A stretch of DNA of 29,640 nt from Candidatus Poribacteria bacterium (GCA_014730235.1 WJIO01000177.1:1-29640), one strand, 5' to 3'; counted from the first letter of the stretch, positions 15,801-23,817 are shown. The notes: a model not told the origin generated them from the sequence alone. Numbers and translations are program-made.

Positions 15801-16784
15801 TATTTCCGGCGTATCCGGAACTTCTAAAACACCTGGAGAATTTTCTTCAAGAGGTATCTCTGGATCTGCAAAATGTAACCCAGAAATTTGTCTCTCTGGA
15901 ATGGCAAAATCCTCAATTAATCTTTCAGATAAAAAATTTCTGTCTGAAGCAGAAGTATCTTCTTGTCCCTGAATGTTCAGAGACTTTTCCATAATATTAT
16001 TATGAACTTCAGGATTAATCTCCAGTAGCAAATTTGACTTTTCCGATTTCTTATCTATATTGGGAATTTGAGGATTTTCAGCAGTTACCATTTTTACCTT
16101 TGAGGATAGATCGATATCATCTTTAGAATTAACGATTATACCTTCTTGGTTATCATCAATCACCGTATTTACTTTTAAGTTGAATTTTGGCTTTACGCTA
16201 TTTTCGGTAAATATTATATATTCATATTCTATTTTTCTTGGTTCATATTCGATTATGTCTGTCTGAATTTCTCTTGTCTGTTGTGAAATTATATTTTTAT
16301 GGATAGCAGCTTCATTCTTTATCAGATATCCAATTTCCATTTTCCCTTTTTCTTGTGGCTTAAATATCTTTTCGTCATCTAACAAAGAAACAATTCTCTT
16401 TTCCCCCTCAAATAAAGATATATCTCCCTTTTTCACCTTTTCTAAAGGGGTATCAATAGGGATTTCCACCGCCTTTGAAGTCTCTGAGAATTTTAATTTA
16501 TCCTGAAAATGATTAAACTTAAAGGTTTTCCCCGCATTAAGCTGCTTATGATCAACATTAGCCAATAACAATCTGGAACTATGTTTTTCAGAACGCGGTT
16601 GTATAACTTCTATTTTTAATGATTCATTCGGCGCAGGTGACAAAATATCTTTATTAATTCTTTGTTCTTTAGCTAGAAATGAAATAAAAGACTTCTCAAT
16701 GTCATTCTTATTATTTTGATTGAGGGCAGTCTTAACCTCCTGGATCATATTTTCCAGAACGATATTTTGTAAAAAGTTAAACAT
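12873..16784 (-). CDS. fliK: Giant flagellar hook-length control protein FliK
   Basis: This is a 1303-residue open frame with FliK's Flg_hook domain at the end (about residues 1158-1249): STMTIQLEPERLGKIKFKAT, then LKVERLETKELIEFEIPNII and ASQDVEVSEIRVSLQNK. The LEPERLG(K/R)(I/V) motif is the family hallmark. The C-terminus runs RRRYYMGETLVDMFI. Salmonella FliK is about 405 residues, so the N-terminal 'ruler' part is roughly three times longer here. It is low-complexity, rich in Lys, Glu, Asn and Ile, with no recognisable domain and some internal repetition (IPIDT modules near residues 107 and 327). AAGGA lies 5 bases before the ATG. FliK samples hook length and switches export specificity through FlhB. 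The position between motE and flgD supports the call. Confidence 0.9.
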   Translation of the reverse strand: MFNFLQNIVLENMIQEVKTALNQNNKNDIEKSFISFLAKEQRINKDILSPAPNESLKIEVIQPRSEKHSSRLLLANVDHKQLNAGKTFKFNHFQDKLKFSETSKAVEIPIDTPLEKVKKGDISLFEGEKRIVSLLDDEKIFKPQEKGKMEIGYLIKNEAAIHKNIISQQTREIQTDIIEYEPRKIEYEYIIFTENSVKPKFNLKVNTVIDDNQEGIIVNSKDDIDLSSKVKMVTAENPQIPNIDKKSEKSNLLLEINPEVHNNIMEKSLNIQGQEDTSASDRNFLSERLIEDFAIPERQISGLHFADPEIPLEENSPGVLEVPDTPEIPIDTSLQSGERNILSLEERVKSLEEREMRIDPLKETEEIAESIKKRGKTVKSLNKGKIKVGSLEKRRNEIGQEENEIPLFTQNEEVEIANADLDLFNTRINQNNLEIIMDDERVKPYSIIVSSEAHGSEKNTQEEELVIEDSESHPYNRDENIAKSSDIQLEFARFSDNSIKLEQVPLNIISDDNSIVKSQWENRQDVIHSIEFLNDANNGNIKDNPVDENTEAVKLTAKEDIPPFFHQSERILKKENTVIIQKDETLINPVDNPNKPTEQMDFNFKIDTDKREITGIIRKPFDEGMTFTKENIIPVVEKEIGDIPRPKYENFSVNNNFMIEPENQKTNKTTANNMPFAEKPDPPPITEKNSDTGYKLDYLGTDKPVESNKEFLVNDKKIKAVSGQMGQTEKHFDAKLKNENVTNAKNKTIMEQASYELKTDDSGDFIEGDIEVSKIMETIPDKEQKNSEITWKSHVPENFAKPLLDNKEIAKSTKITLLSQSRKKADRHIVSTEVKINDGRVLTEENKGLNVKKMDNKVWDIKKIEHISWNTEKAGNIDLNFERWENISEAEKYVKPIKTDNKEDTTKVNNGEIPETVFAEITKTERLSKIYISLNEKMIRERNIDNNSSKIASVIIKDNTGKTMENNSEISIDDLAPELEISERDIISHTHIEIVKTKDRLPVHNDLKAIDEIIKNIISKKEQLPYIPMAFGVLPVESTRKNEVVSISQDTTWKKTKISNPEYTTLVNHERKITVDDSSEMTLPANYNYVRKDFQQFRPVFQTAYPNAEDTEAFMEFIPDEKESPELINNLIMENIINIPQGHQTHIQELPIERQIHMISSLAELPDKISTQLRNMSSGSSTMTIQLEPERLGKIKFKATLEGKKMTAELKVERLETKELIEFEIPNIIKTLASQDVEVSEIRVSLQNKSAGSESREWNFSRSSTNREMLANHEQGSEGRQRENQEFSRRRYYMGETLVDMFI

Positions 16785-16811
16785 AATTTCCTTAATTGGC
16801 TAAAAACATCA

Positions 16812-17363
16812 TCAATCATTCCCGGCCATAAGCTTAATTATTTCTGCCGCATAATTTGCATCTTCTTCTGCTATAGAATCCATTATTTTCCCGGCTGTTC
16901 GGTCACTCATTTCTGAAAATATTCTTACAGCCAAATCTTTATCAAGTTCTGATATTACCTTTGCTGCCGTGTCCGGTTGCATGGAACTGTATATTTTTGC
17001 CAGTTGTTTACTGGCACTTATAGAAGTTTTGCTGTCTTTAAGTGTGTCAATCTCTTTTTTTATATCCGCTAATCTCTTTTCTGCCGTCTGAATTTTTGCC
17101 TCATATTTTTCCAGCTTTTCCTGCAACTGCTGTTCTTTTGTCTTTAGAGCCTTCTTATCCTTTTCCTGATCTTCTTTTTCTGATTCAGTCTTTACCTGGT
17201 ATTCATTTTCGTCCACTGATTCTTTATCCTGCTCTTCTTCCCCATCGGTTTCGATTTCCACAGTATCCTTTGAAAGCATGCTTTTAAATGTACCCGTAAG
17301 GAACATAACAACACCTGTAGCAATTATAAAGGTTAATATGGAAATTATAATAACTGCTTTCAT
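16812..17363 (-). CDS. MotE-like membrane-anchored protein
   Basis: This is 183 residues. One N-terminal membrane span (VIIISILTFIIATGVVMFLT) is followed by an acidic linker and a coiled coil (about residues 60-115, ALKTKEQQLQEKLEKYEAKI onward). The C-terminal domain resembles the MgtE N-terminal repeat: KQLAKIYSSMQPDTAAKVIS, ELDKDLAVRIFSEMSDRTAG. This architecture, next to fliJ and fliK, matches MotE, described as a stator chaperone that stabilises MotC in Rhizobium. Related proteins occur in fla operons of many phyla. Function here is inferred. It starts 2 bases after the fliJ stop with no clear Shine-Dalgarno, so coupled translation is likely. Confidence 0.78.
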   Translation of the reverse strand: MKAVIIISILTFIIATGVVMFLTGTFKSMLSKDTVEIETDGEEEQDKESVDENEYQVKTESEKEDQEKDKKALKTKEQQLQEKLEKYEAKIQTAEKRLADIKKEIDTLKDSKTSISASKQLAKIYSSMQPDTAAKVISELDKDLAVRIFSEMSDRTAGKIMDSIAEEDANYAAEIIKLMAGND

Positions 17364-17365
17364 AT

Positions 17366-17812
17366 CTAAACATTTTTGGAATATGGGTCTATTTTGTTTC
17401 TCAAATACCTGATGGATGCCACCTCATCAAGGTATTTGCGTTCCTGTTTGATAAACTTTTTTTCCAATCTCTGTTGGTGTCTGTCTTTTAGCTTTTCCAC
17501 TATCTTCCGGGATTTAGAAGCCTCTGCAAGTTCTTCCTTTGCATCCAATATTTCTTTGTCAATATTCTTGATAACTTTCCGCTGTTTAAATGCCCGAAGT
17601 GCAGAGGAATTCAGACACATAAGCAGAATACGGGCATCTTCAGGAGTCTTATTTAAACTTTCATGACACAATTCCTGAGTTTCCCGGAGATAATAAAGCT
17701 CTTCCTTGGCTTTCTGAAGTTTTTCCTCTACAGCAGCTAAAGCAATACGCTTTTGATCTTCCAGAGATTTTCTATATTTAATTAGTTTGGCCAATCTGAA
17801 TTTATTTTTCAT
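17366..17812 (-). CDS. fliJ: Flagellar export protein FliJ
   Basis: This is a 148-residue coiled-coil protein, the gamma-subunit-like stalk of the FliH-FliI-FliJ export ATPase. It is almost wholly helical and highly charged: LIKYRKSLEDQKRIALAAVE, EKLQKAKEELYYLRETQELC, and the C-terminal SRKIVEKLKDRHQQRLEKKF followed by IKQERKYLDEVAS, typical of the family. It starts 6 bases after fliI. Individual residues are poorly conserved in FliJ, so context (fliI upstream, motE and fliK downstream) carries much of the weight. Confidence 0.88.
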   Translation of the reverse strand: MKNKFRLAKLIKYRKSLEDQKRIALAAVEEKLQKAKEELYYLRETQELCHESLNKTPEDARILLMCLNSSALRAFKQRKVIKNIDKEILDAKEELAEASKSRKIVEKLKDRHQQRLEKKFIKQERKYLDEVASIRYLRNKIDPYSKNV

Positions 17813-17818
17813 ATCGTC

Positions 17819-19150
17819 CTATTCTGGCAGTAAACTCATTAATCTCGAAATAGTATCGTCAAAAACTGCCTGTTCTTCTATAGGCTGCCTGAGATATTCA
17901 TTTATAGCGTCAATCTGTTCGATGGCATAATCTATTTTTGAACTACTGCCCGGAACATACGCACCAATATCAATCATATCCTTGGCATCATTATAAATAG
18001 CCATTGTCTCTTTAAGTCGAGCTGCGGCTTTTCTGTGATCTGATTCTGTTACATCCACCATAAGCCTGCTGACGCTCTCGTTAATTTCTATGGCTGGATA
18101 ATGATTTCGTATAGCCAGTTCCCTTGATAAAACTATATGTCCATCAAGGATTGATCTTACGCCATCAGCTATAGGGTCATTCATATCATCGGCTTCCACC
18201 AACACAGTATACAGGGCGGTAATAGTGCCTTTTTCCGACGTAGAGCCAGCCCTTTCCAGGAGTTTTGGCAGCTTCGCAAAGACAGAAGGGGTATATCCTT
18301 TTGTGGTGGGTGGCTCTCCAATAGCAAGTCCGATCTCTCTTTCCGCCATTGCATATCTGGTTACCGAATCCATCATGAAAAGAACATCTTTTCCCTGATC
18401 CCGGAAATATTCGGCTATAGTCATGGCAACAGACGGCCCTATAGCCCTTAGTAAAGGGGGCTGGTCTGATGTGGCAACGATTATCACCGAGTGTTTTAAG
18501 CCTTCTTCTCCCAGGTCTTTTTCGATAAAATCCCTGACTTCCCTGCCTCTTTCACCGATCAGGGCTATAACATTCACGTCTGCTGTGGTGTTCTGGGCGA
18601 TCATGCCCAGCAGTACACTTTTACCAACTCCAGAACCAGCAAATATTCCCATCCTTTGGCCTTTTCCACAGGTTATTAATCCATCAATAGCCCGAATACC
18701 CGTGGCCAAAGGTTCACTGATCCGCTTTCTGCTGAAAGGTTCCGGCGGATTATTGTATACATGGCAGCTTCGGGCATGATCAGGTACAGAAAAAATAGGT
18801 CCCAGACCATCTATAGGATTTCCCAGGGCATCAACAGTCCTTCCCAACATTTCCTCGCCTACTTTTACGCTAAAGGGTTCATTGGAAAAAATAATCCTGT
18901 CCGAAGGCCGTATTCCATGAGTTTCACCTAGCGGCATTAACAGGAATTTGTCATCCACGAATCCCACAACTTCCGCCCGAATTTCCTCGTTTCTACCATT
19001 GTGAGGGATTATGGAACACAAATTACCCACACATGTAGGCATACCAACACCCTCAACCACAAGACCCAACACCTGGGTAACTTTACCGTATCTTTTGCCC
19101 GGATTTATACCATCAAGAATATTCAAATATTTATTCAGATCAATTGTCAT
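17819..19150 (-). CDS. fliI: Flagellum-specific export ATPase FliI
   Basis: This is a 443-residue F1-beta-like ATPase from the ATG at 19150 (MTIDLNKYLNIL). The frame could extend 20 codons upstream into fliH, but 443 residues is the family norm and the ATG overlaps the fliH stop by 11 bases, suggesting translational coupling. Walker A is GSGVGKS (172-178) and Walker B VLFMMD (256-261). Also present are the catalytic-Glu region IALIGERGREVRDFIE (about 195-210) and the arginine-containing ERAGSTSEKGTITALYTVLV. It energises substrate unloading at the export gate with FliH as regulator and FliJ as stalk. Confidence 0.96.
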   Translation of the reverse strand: MTIDLNKYLNILDGINPGKRYGKVTQVLGLVVEGVGMPTCVGNLCSIIPHNGRNEEIRAEVVGFVDDKFLLMPLGETHGIRPSDRIIFSNEPFSVKVGEEMLGRTVDALGNPIDGLGPIFSVPDHARSCHVYNNPPEPFSRKRISEPLATGIRAIDGLITCGKGQRMGIFAGSGVGKSVLLGMIAQNTTADVNVIALIGERGREVRDFIEKDLGEEGLKHSVIIVATSDQPPLLRAIGPSVAMTIAEYFRDQGKDVLFMMDSVTRYAMAEREIGLAIGEPPTTKGYTPSVFAKLPKLLERAGSTSEKGTITALYTVLVEADDMNDPIADGVRSILDGHIVLSRELAIRNHYPAIEINESVSRLMVDVTESDHRKAAARLKETMAIYNDAKDMIDIGAYVPGSSSKIDYAIEQIDAINEYLRQPIEEQAVFDDTISRLMSLLPE

Positions 19151-19949
19151 AAAAAGTCTCAGTATCTTTAAAAGTTTTAGATTCTTCGATCTGTTGCTCC
19201 TCAAACTCATTCTCGTTTTCAGTAATATTTAAAGATTCATTAAGGGATTCCATACGAGCATCCAGAGACATATCAATTATGTTGGTATCAGTCTCAATAA
19301 TACATCCTCCTGATTCTAAATCCGGATCTTCCTGCAGGATTAACTCACTGTTATTTTTGATATTTTCCGTAATATCGCTGAAGAATTCTTCAGCGATATT
19401 AATATCATCAGGATTAAGTCTTATCACAATATGCTTTGCGTTTCTGATCGACCTTACAGTCTTCGTGACAATATCCAGAATTGCCTCTGGATGCTGTTCA
19501 AGTTCCCGATAAAGCAGTTTTTCCGCTATGAAAACCGACAGTCGGACTAAATCATCCTCAGCCCTATTAAGAATATTATCCCTGAGAGACGCCATCTCAA
19601 CTAGACCGTCCCTGAAAGCCTTAGCCATGTTTCCAGCTATTTCTTCTATATCTTCACCTGCTGTTTTCTTTCCCTCTTTGTATCCTGATTCATAGGCCTC
19701 TTTTTCCATATTTTGGGCTTTCTGCTGGGCTTTTTTTATAATATCATCAGCCCTTTTCTGCGCTTCATTTATCAGTCTCTCAACTTCATTTTGAGCCTTC
19801 GATATTTTCTGCAAATAAAGTTCTTCAAGGCTTCTGGCATCTTTACCTGAGGACGAGTCATCACCTCTGGAAAGATCATCATCGAAGATTACGCTTTCAA
19901 GATTTTTCAAAAGCTTATCATCGTTTTTAATTTTTATTATTTTCACCAT
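19140..19949 (-). CDS. fliH: Flagellar assembly protein FliH
   Basis: This is a 269-residue peripheral stalk-like negative regulator of FliI. It has an acidic N-terminus, then a long helix with Ala/Lys/Glu periodicity (ISKAQNEVERLINEAQKRAD onward, about residues 50-100) containing GYKEGKK. The C-terminal part is the FliH/V-ATPase E-like domain: FIAEKLLYRELEQHPEAILD, RNAKHIVIRLNPDDI, and LILQEDPDLESGGCIIETDT. A further acidic tail of about 40 residues (ENENEFEEQQIEESKTF) goes past the usual end. It sits 3 bases after fliG with only a weak Shine-Dalgarno. Confidence 0.9.
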   Translation of the reverse strand: MVKIIKIKNDDKLLKNLESVIFDDDLSRGDDSSSGKDARSLEELYLQKISKAQNEVERLINEAQKRADDIIKKAQQKAQNMEKEAYESGYKEGKKTAGEDIEEIAGNMAKAFRDGLVEMASLRDNILNRAEDDLVRLSVFIAEKLLYRELEQHPEAILDIVTKTVRSIRNAKHIVIRLNPDDINIAEEFFSDITENIKNNSELILQEDPDLESGGCIIETDTNIIDMSLDARMESLNESLNITENENEFEEQQIEESKTFKDTETFYDN

Positions 19950-19952
19950 ATA

Positions 19953-21017
19953 TTAAATATATACTTCCTGCTGAGAATCCCTGACAATTTCAATCTGACC
20001 ATCCTGACTCATTTCCTTGGCCACAGCAAGAATCCGTTTTTGCGCAGCTAAAACGTCCTTTAGCTTGGCCGGAGGCATTTTTTCCAGGTCTTCCTGAATC
20101 ATATTCTGCCGTCTGTCCGACATATTCCTGTAAATTTTCTCCTGGATGGCTTCGGTGCTGGCTTTAAGGGCCATAAGCAGATCGTTTTCTTCAATTTCCT
20201 GCAACAGTTTCTGTATGCCTGTATCAGATATTAGTATGATATCATCATATGTAAACATATGTTCGGATATGCGTTCCGCCAGTTCCGGGTTGGATTCAGT
20301 GATTGAATCCATAACCTGTTTTTCAAACTCGGCCTCAACCCGGTTAAGTATTTCAGCCGCCGCTTTTGCCCCACCAGCTTTAACTCTTTCCTGCCCCTGA
20401 CTCTTAGTATTTAAAATATCCTCTATCTGTGAAATAACTTCAGGAGAAATTGTTGTCATGTTGGCAATTCTTGTAATGACATCAACTCTTATTTCCTCCG
20501 GCAGCAATGGTAAAATCTGGGCTGCTCTTTGTTCTTTAACATGGGCCAGGATCAACGCAATAGTCTGAGGATGTTCTTCCTTTATCATTTCCAGCAGGAG
20601 TTCAATAGAACTGGCAGATTCCGTTAAGTGATCGAAAGGCCTTCGGGTAGAGCTTGCTTTTATTCGGTCAATTGTATCCATAGTATCCTCAGCCCCAAGG
20701 GCCTTACTCAAGGCTTCTGTGGCATAAGCCACTCCACCTCGGATAACCCCGCCGCTGGTGGCTGTATCTAAGAATTCCCGGAATACAGATTTCATGGTAT
20801 CATTATCAACCTTTTTCAGTTGAGCTATATCAGAGGCTATCAATTCCACCTCATCGCTGTTTAACTCTTTGAATATTTTCGCGCAAGTATCTGATCCCAA
20901 TGCGATTAACAAAGCCGCCGCTTTTTGTCTACCTTTCATTTTTGATTGGTCGTCATCTTCATCCGACTGATTATTTTTAACTACATTTTCATCATCAGAA
21001 ATTCTCACATCCAGCAT
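19953..21017 (-). CDS. fliG: Flagellar motor switch protein FliG
   Basis: This is a 354-residue rotor protein that binds the FliF tail and transmits stator torque. The start is GRQKAAALLIALGSDTCAKI after an acidic extension of about 28 residues. The EHPQT motif, KEEHPQTIALILAHVKEQRA, is in the middle domain. The torque helix region is FTYDDIILISDTGIQKLLQE, ending LMALKASTEAIQEKIYRNMS and DRRQNMIQEDLEKMPPAKLK. GGGAG precedes the ATG. It is adjacent to fliF (12 bases). FliM and FliN, the other switch proteins, are not in the window. Confidence 0.96.
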   Translation of the reverse strand: MLDVRISDDENVVKNNQSDEDDDQSKMKGRQKAAALLIALGSDTCAKIFKELNSDEVELIASDIAQLKKVDNDTMKSVFREFLDTATSGGVIRGGVAYATEALSKALGAEDTMDTIDRIKASSTRRPFDHLTESASSIELLLEMIKEEHPQTIALILAHVKEQRAAQILPLLPEEIRVDVITRIANMTTISPEVISQIEDILNTKSQGQERVKAGGAKAAAEILNRVEAEFEKQVMDSITESNPELAERISEHMFTYDDIILISDTGIQKLLQEIEENDLLMALKASTEAIQEKIYRNMSDRRQNMIQEDLEKMPPAKLKDVLAAQKRILAVAKEMSQDGQIEIVRDSQQEVYI

Positions 21018-21029
21018 TAATATTACTCC

Positions 21030-22634
21030 CTATTCTGAAACCCATTCTCTTATAATCTGTATGACTTTATCCGGATCGCTGTCAACCATAGCGATAATTC
21101 TTCTTTTGTCCCTTTCCAGAGGCCCTGATGCTTCTGCAATTTCGGAGGATGCTTGAGCAGATAGTTCCGGTAACTGTTCTGTTCCCACAGATTCAATAAC
21201 TTCCTCACCCTGGTCAAGTTCCGGTGTTTCTGTCTCGCCTTCGGTAATGGCAGGTATATCTTCAGAACCACGATTTTTCAGCAATGATCTGAGAACTATT
21301 AAAAGTAAAACTCCTGCGATTACCGCAATCGCAGCCTTTACGATTGTATCCCGCAGTTTTTCTCTTTTCAGGAGCTTTTCAGCCTCTTCCATCTCCTTTT
21401 GAAGGGAAGTATCAAAGGGGATATTGCGGATCTCAATCTGGGGATCTCCCCTGGCATTATCAACCCCCACAGCGTTTCTTACCAGGCTTTCAATATCTTG
21501 TAGTTCCTGCTGAGTTCGGGGTACAGAATTACCATCTACCGTCTTGTTATCCACAACAACGGCTACTGATAATTTCTTTATAGTTCCTGGTCGCTGTATT
21601 GTTTTTAATATAGTTCTGCCTATTTCATATTCGGTTGAGGTGTCAGTTTTATCATATTCTGGTGTTATGCCTGTAGTCTGAGGATTGGGATTAACGTTGG
21701 CTGTAACGCTGGGTACACCTATAGATACTGATGGATTTGCACCTTTTGAGGTATATTTAGTGGAAGTCTCGGATCTTATAACCGATTCGGGTTCATAGGT
21801 CTCAGAGGTTGTTTCCCCCGAAGTAAAATCTATCTCTGCCGCAACCTGCACAGCAGCTTTGTTATATCCCAACACAAGATCAAGCATATTTTGCACTTGT
21901 TTTTCAAGACTTGATTCCATTTCCTTCTGGTATTCAAGCTGACTGCTGTCCACATATGAAGAATTGTCCGGTGAAGATAACATTCTACCCGACGTATCAA
22001 GCACAGTAACTTTATCCTTCTGCAATCCCTGTACAGCACTAGCCACCAGATGGACAATACCATTTACCTGGGATTTCTCCAGCCTGGCCCCGGGACGCAG
22101 GTTTAAAACTACTGATGCCTTGCAAGGTTGTTCTCTTTCAGTAAAAACTGACTCACGAGGTAGGGCGATATGCACTCTTGCGGCTGTAACTTCCCGCAGT
22201 CGGGATATGGTTCGGGATAATTCAATCTGTAAAGCCCTTTGATATTTCAGCTTCTGGACAAAATCGGTCATACCAAAATCCGTCTTGTCAAAGCTTTCAA
22301 AGCCCACTGCACCAATTTCTGGCAGTCCTTTGTTGGCAAGTCTCATACGCATTCTGTGAACTTCCGAAGCCGGCACCATGATTGAAGAACCATCTGGTGA
22401 TTCCCTATGCGGAACACGGGCAGCGTATAACTCATCTTGTATCACTTGGGTATCTTCCGGCGACAATCCCGAAAACAGAACAGCATAGTCAGGCCGGCTG
22501 GACCATAACGCAACGCTGATCAAACCAGCAACGACAGCCGCAGCCGCCAGCCCGATAATCAATTTTCTCTTTACTGAAAGATTCCCCCAGCTATCACCAA
22601 AGCTGGATCGAAGTGAATTAATAACCTCTCGCAT
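21030..22634 (-). CDS. fliF: Flagellar MS-ring protein FliF
   Basis: This is 534 residues, the normal length. It has a cytoplasmic N-tail and first membrane span (LIIGLAAAAVVAGLISVALW, about 26-45). The ring-building domains follow: YAVLFSGLSPEDTQVIQDEL, FGMTDFVQKLKYQRALQIEL, and RVHIALPRESVFTEREQPCK, KASVVLNLRPGARL. The long beta-collar region is rich in Ser/Thr/Asn/Pro (TYEPESVIRSETSTKY, GVPSVTANVNP). The second membrane span is IVKAAIAVIAGVLLLIVLRS (about 428-447). The final ERDKRRIIAMVDSDPDKVIQ, IIREWVSE, is the FliG-binding tail. AAGG is 6 bases before the ATG. FliE is 57 bases upstream. Confidence 0.97.
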   Translation of the reverse strand: MREVINSLRSSFGDSWGNLSVKRKLIIGLAAAAVVAGLISVALWSSRPDYAVLFSGLSPEDTQVIQDELYAARVPHRESPDGSSIMVPASEVHRMRMRLANKGLPEIGAVGFESFDKTDFGMTDFVQKLKYQRALQIELSRTISRLREVTAARVHIALPRESVFTEREQPCKASVVLNLRPGARLEKSQVNGIVHLVASAVQGLQKDKVTVLDTSGRMLSSPDNSSYVDSSQLEYQKEMESSLEKQVQNMLDLVLGYNKAAVQVAAEIDFTSGETTSETYEPESVIRSETSTKYTSKGANPSVSIGVPSVTANVNPNPQTTGITPEYDKTDTSTEYEIGRTILKTIQRPGTIKKLSVAVVVDNKTVDGNSVPRTQQELQDIESLVRNAVGVDNARGDPQIEIRNIPFDTSLQKEMEEAEKLLKREKLRDTIVKAAIAVIAGVLLLIVLRSLLKNRGSEDIPAITEGETETPELDQGEEVIESVGTEQLPELSAQASSEIAEASGPLERDKRRIIAMVDSDPDKVIQIIREWVSE

Positions 22635-22691
22635 AATTACCTTTTATTAATATTGCCTTTTTTCACTATTGACTATCACCTTTAAACTAAA

Positions 22692-22985
22692 TCAAACCTG
22701 CATACGCATAATTTCTTCATAGGCCTTTATAACCTTATTACGGATCTGAGTCATCATACGGAACGAAATATCAGCTTTTTCCACAGCAATCATAGTTTGC
22801 ACAACATCTTTATTGTTACCCAGAATAAGGTCTTGACTGGTTATATCCGCCTGATTCTGAAGGACATTAACCTTTTCCACTGATTTCATTAAGACCTTTG
22901 AAAAAGTTTTATCCCCGGGTTTACTGGTAGAAGGATTTTGTATCTTAGTATTTATATATGGTATCTTGAACGGACTGATTTTCAT
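22692..22985 (-). CDS. fliE: MS ring-rod junction protein FliE
   Basis: This is a 97-residue adaptor between the FliF ring and the rod, and an early export substrate. The family block is TFSKVLMKSVEKVNVLQNQA (about residues 27-46), followed by LGNNKDVVQTMIAVEKADIS, FRMMTQIRNKVIKAYEEIMR with the M-Q-V end. The ATG overlaps the flgC stop as ATGA (4 bases), so translation is coupled to flgC. Confidence 0.95.
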   Translation of the reverse strand: MKISPFKIPYINTKIQNPSTSKPGDKTFSKVLMKSVEKVNVLQNQADITSQDLILGNNKDVVQTMIAVEKADISFRMMTQIRNKVIKAYEEIMRMQV

Positions 22986-23425
22986 TTTCCAAGCTCCAGG
23001 GCCTTTGCCACCATGCTCTTAGCGGATGAAAAAGCTGTTATATTTGCCTCATAGGCCCGGGTTGCCGAAAGCATATCGGCCATTTCCACTATGGGATTAA
23101 CATTGGGCATGAGGACATAGCCATTTTTATCCGCATCAGGATGGCCGGGTTTGTGGATAGACCGAAAGTTCGTCTGGTCATATACCACATCAATCACCTT
23201 TGCCCCGTCGAAAACAGGCATAGAGTTTTGCATACCCATCATCACGTCCTGAAAGCTGATCTGATCCCCGCCATCGCTTATCACTATCTGCTTGCGGCGA
23301 TAAGGTTCACCGTTGGCTGTGCGTGTAGTTTCTATATTGGCCAGGTTTTCAGCACAGAGGTTCATCCGGAATCGCTGAACGATCAAGCCTGATGAACTTA
23401 TGTCCAATGCGTTCAATAAATCCAT
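22982..23425 (-). CDS. flgC: Proximal rod protein FlgC
   Basis: This is a 147-residue rod protein with MDLLNALDISSSGLIVQRFR, NLCAENLANIETTRTANGEP and YRRKQIVI, then HPDADKNGYVLMPNVNPIVE, MADMLSATRAYEANITAFSS and AKSMVAKALELGK. All are close to the family consensus. AAAGGAGG stands 6 bases before the ATG, the strongest Shine-Dalgarno in the operon. It is 17 bases after flgB. Confidence 0.97.
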   Translation of the reverse strand: MDLLNALDISSSGLIVQRFRMNLCAENLANIETTRTANGEPYRRKQIVISDGGDQISFQDVMMGMQNSMPVFDGAKVIDVVYDQTNFRSIHKPGHPDADKNGYVLMPNVNPIVEMADMLSATRAYEANITAFSSAKSMVAKALELGK

Positions 23426-23442
23426 CCTTGCCTCCTTTAATT

Positions 23443-23817
23443 TTATACATTTTCGCTGATAGCCGCCTTTAATATACGGAACCTGCTGTTTAACAATTGC
23501 AGATAAGTATTATGCAAAATTGTATTCTGGGATAATTTCGTCATTTCCTGGTCTAGACTAACAGTATTCCCATCTATCCGCATTTTATAACTACTCATAT
23601 CAGGTCTGAGTATTAATTTCGGTGGATCAGGAGAAATTTTACCGGAATTGGTGTTACCTGATTCCATAAAATCCTCAAGCTGTTCCTGGAACGAAATATC
23701 CAGGGCCTTATATCCCGGTGTTTCAGAATTGGATATATTGTTGGCTATAACCTTATGACGTAGACCTGAATAATATGTCGCCAGAGTAAGACCTTCGGTA
23801 AACTTATCAAACAACAT
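23443..23817 (-). CDS. flgB: Proximal rod protein FlgB, first gene of the basal-body operon
   Basis: This is a 124-residue rod subunit, taken from the ATG at 23817 (MLFDKFTEGLTLATYYSGLR, then HKVIANNISNSETPGYKALD). The frame runs 30 codons further upstream, but that extension would cross the sigma-54 promoter at 23876-23891. GGGGAGGAA lies just before the chosen ATG. The C-terminus has TVSLDQEMTKLSQNTILHNT and YLQLLNSRFRILKAAI, as expected. It leads the 15-gene minus-strand operon. Confidence 0.95.
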   Translation of the reverse strand: MLFDKFTEGLTLATYYSGLRHKVIANNISNSETPGYKALDISFQEQLEDFMESGNTNSGKISPDPPKLILRPDMSSYKMRIDGNTVSLDQEMTKLSQNTILHNTYLQLLNSRFRILKAAISENV

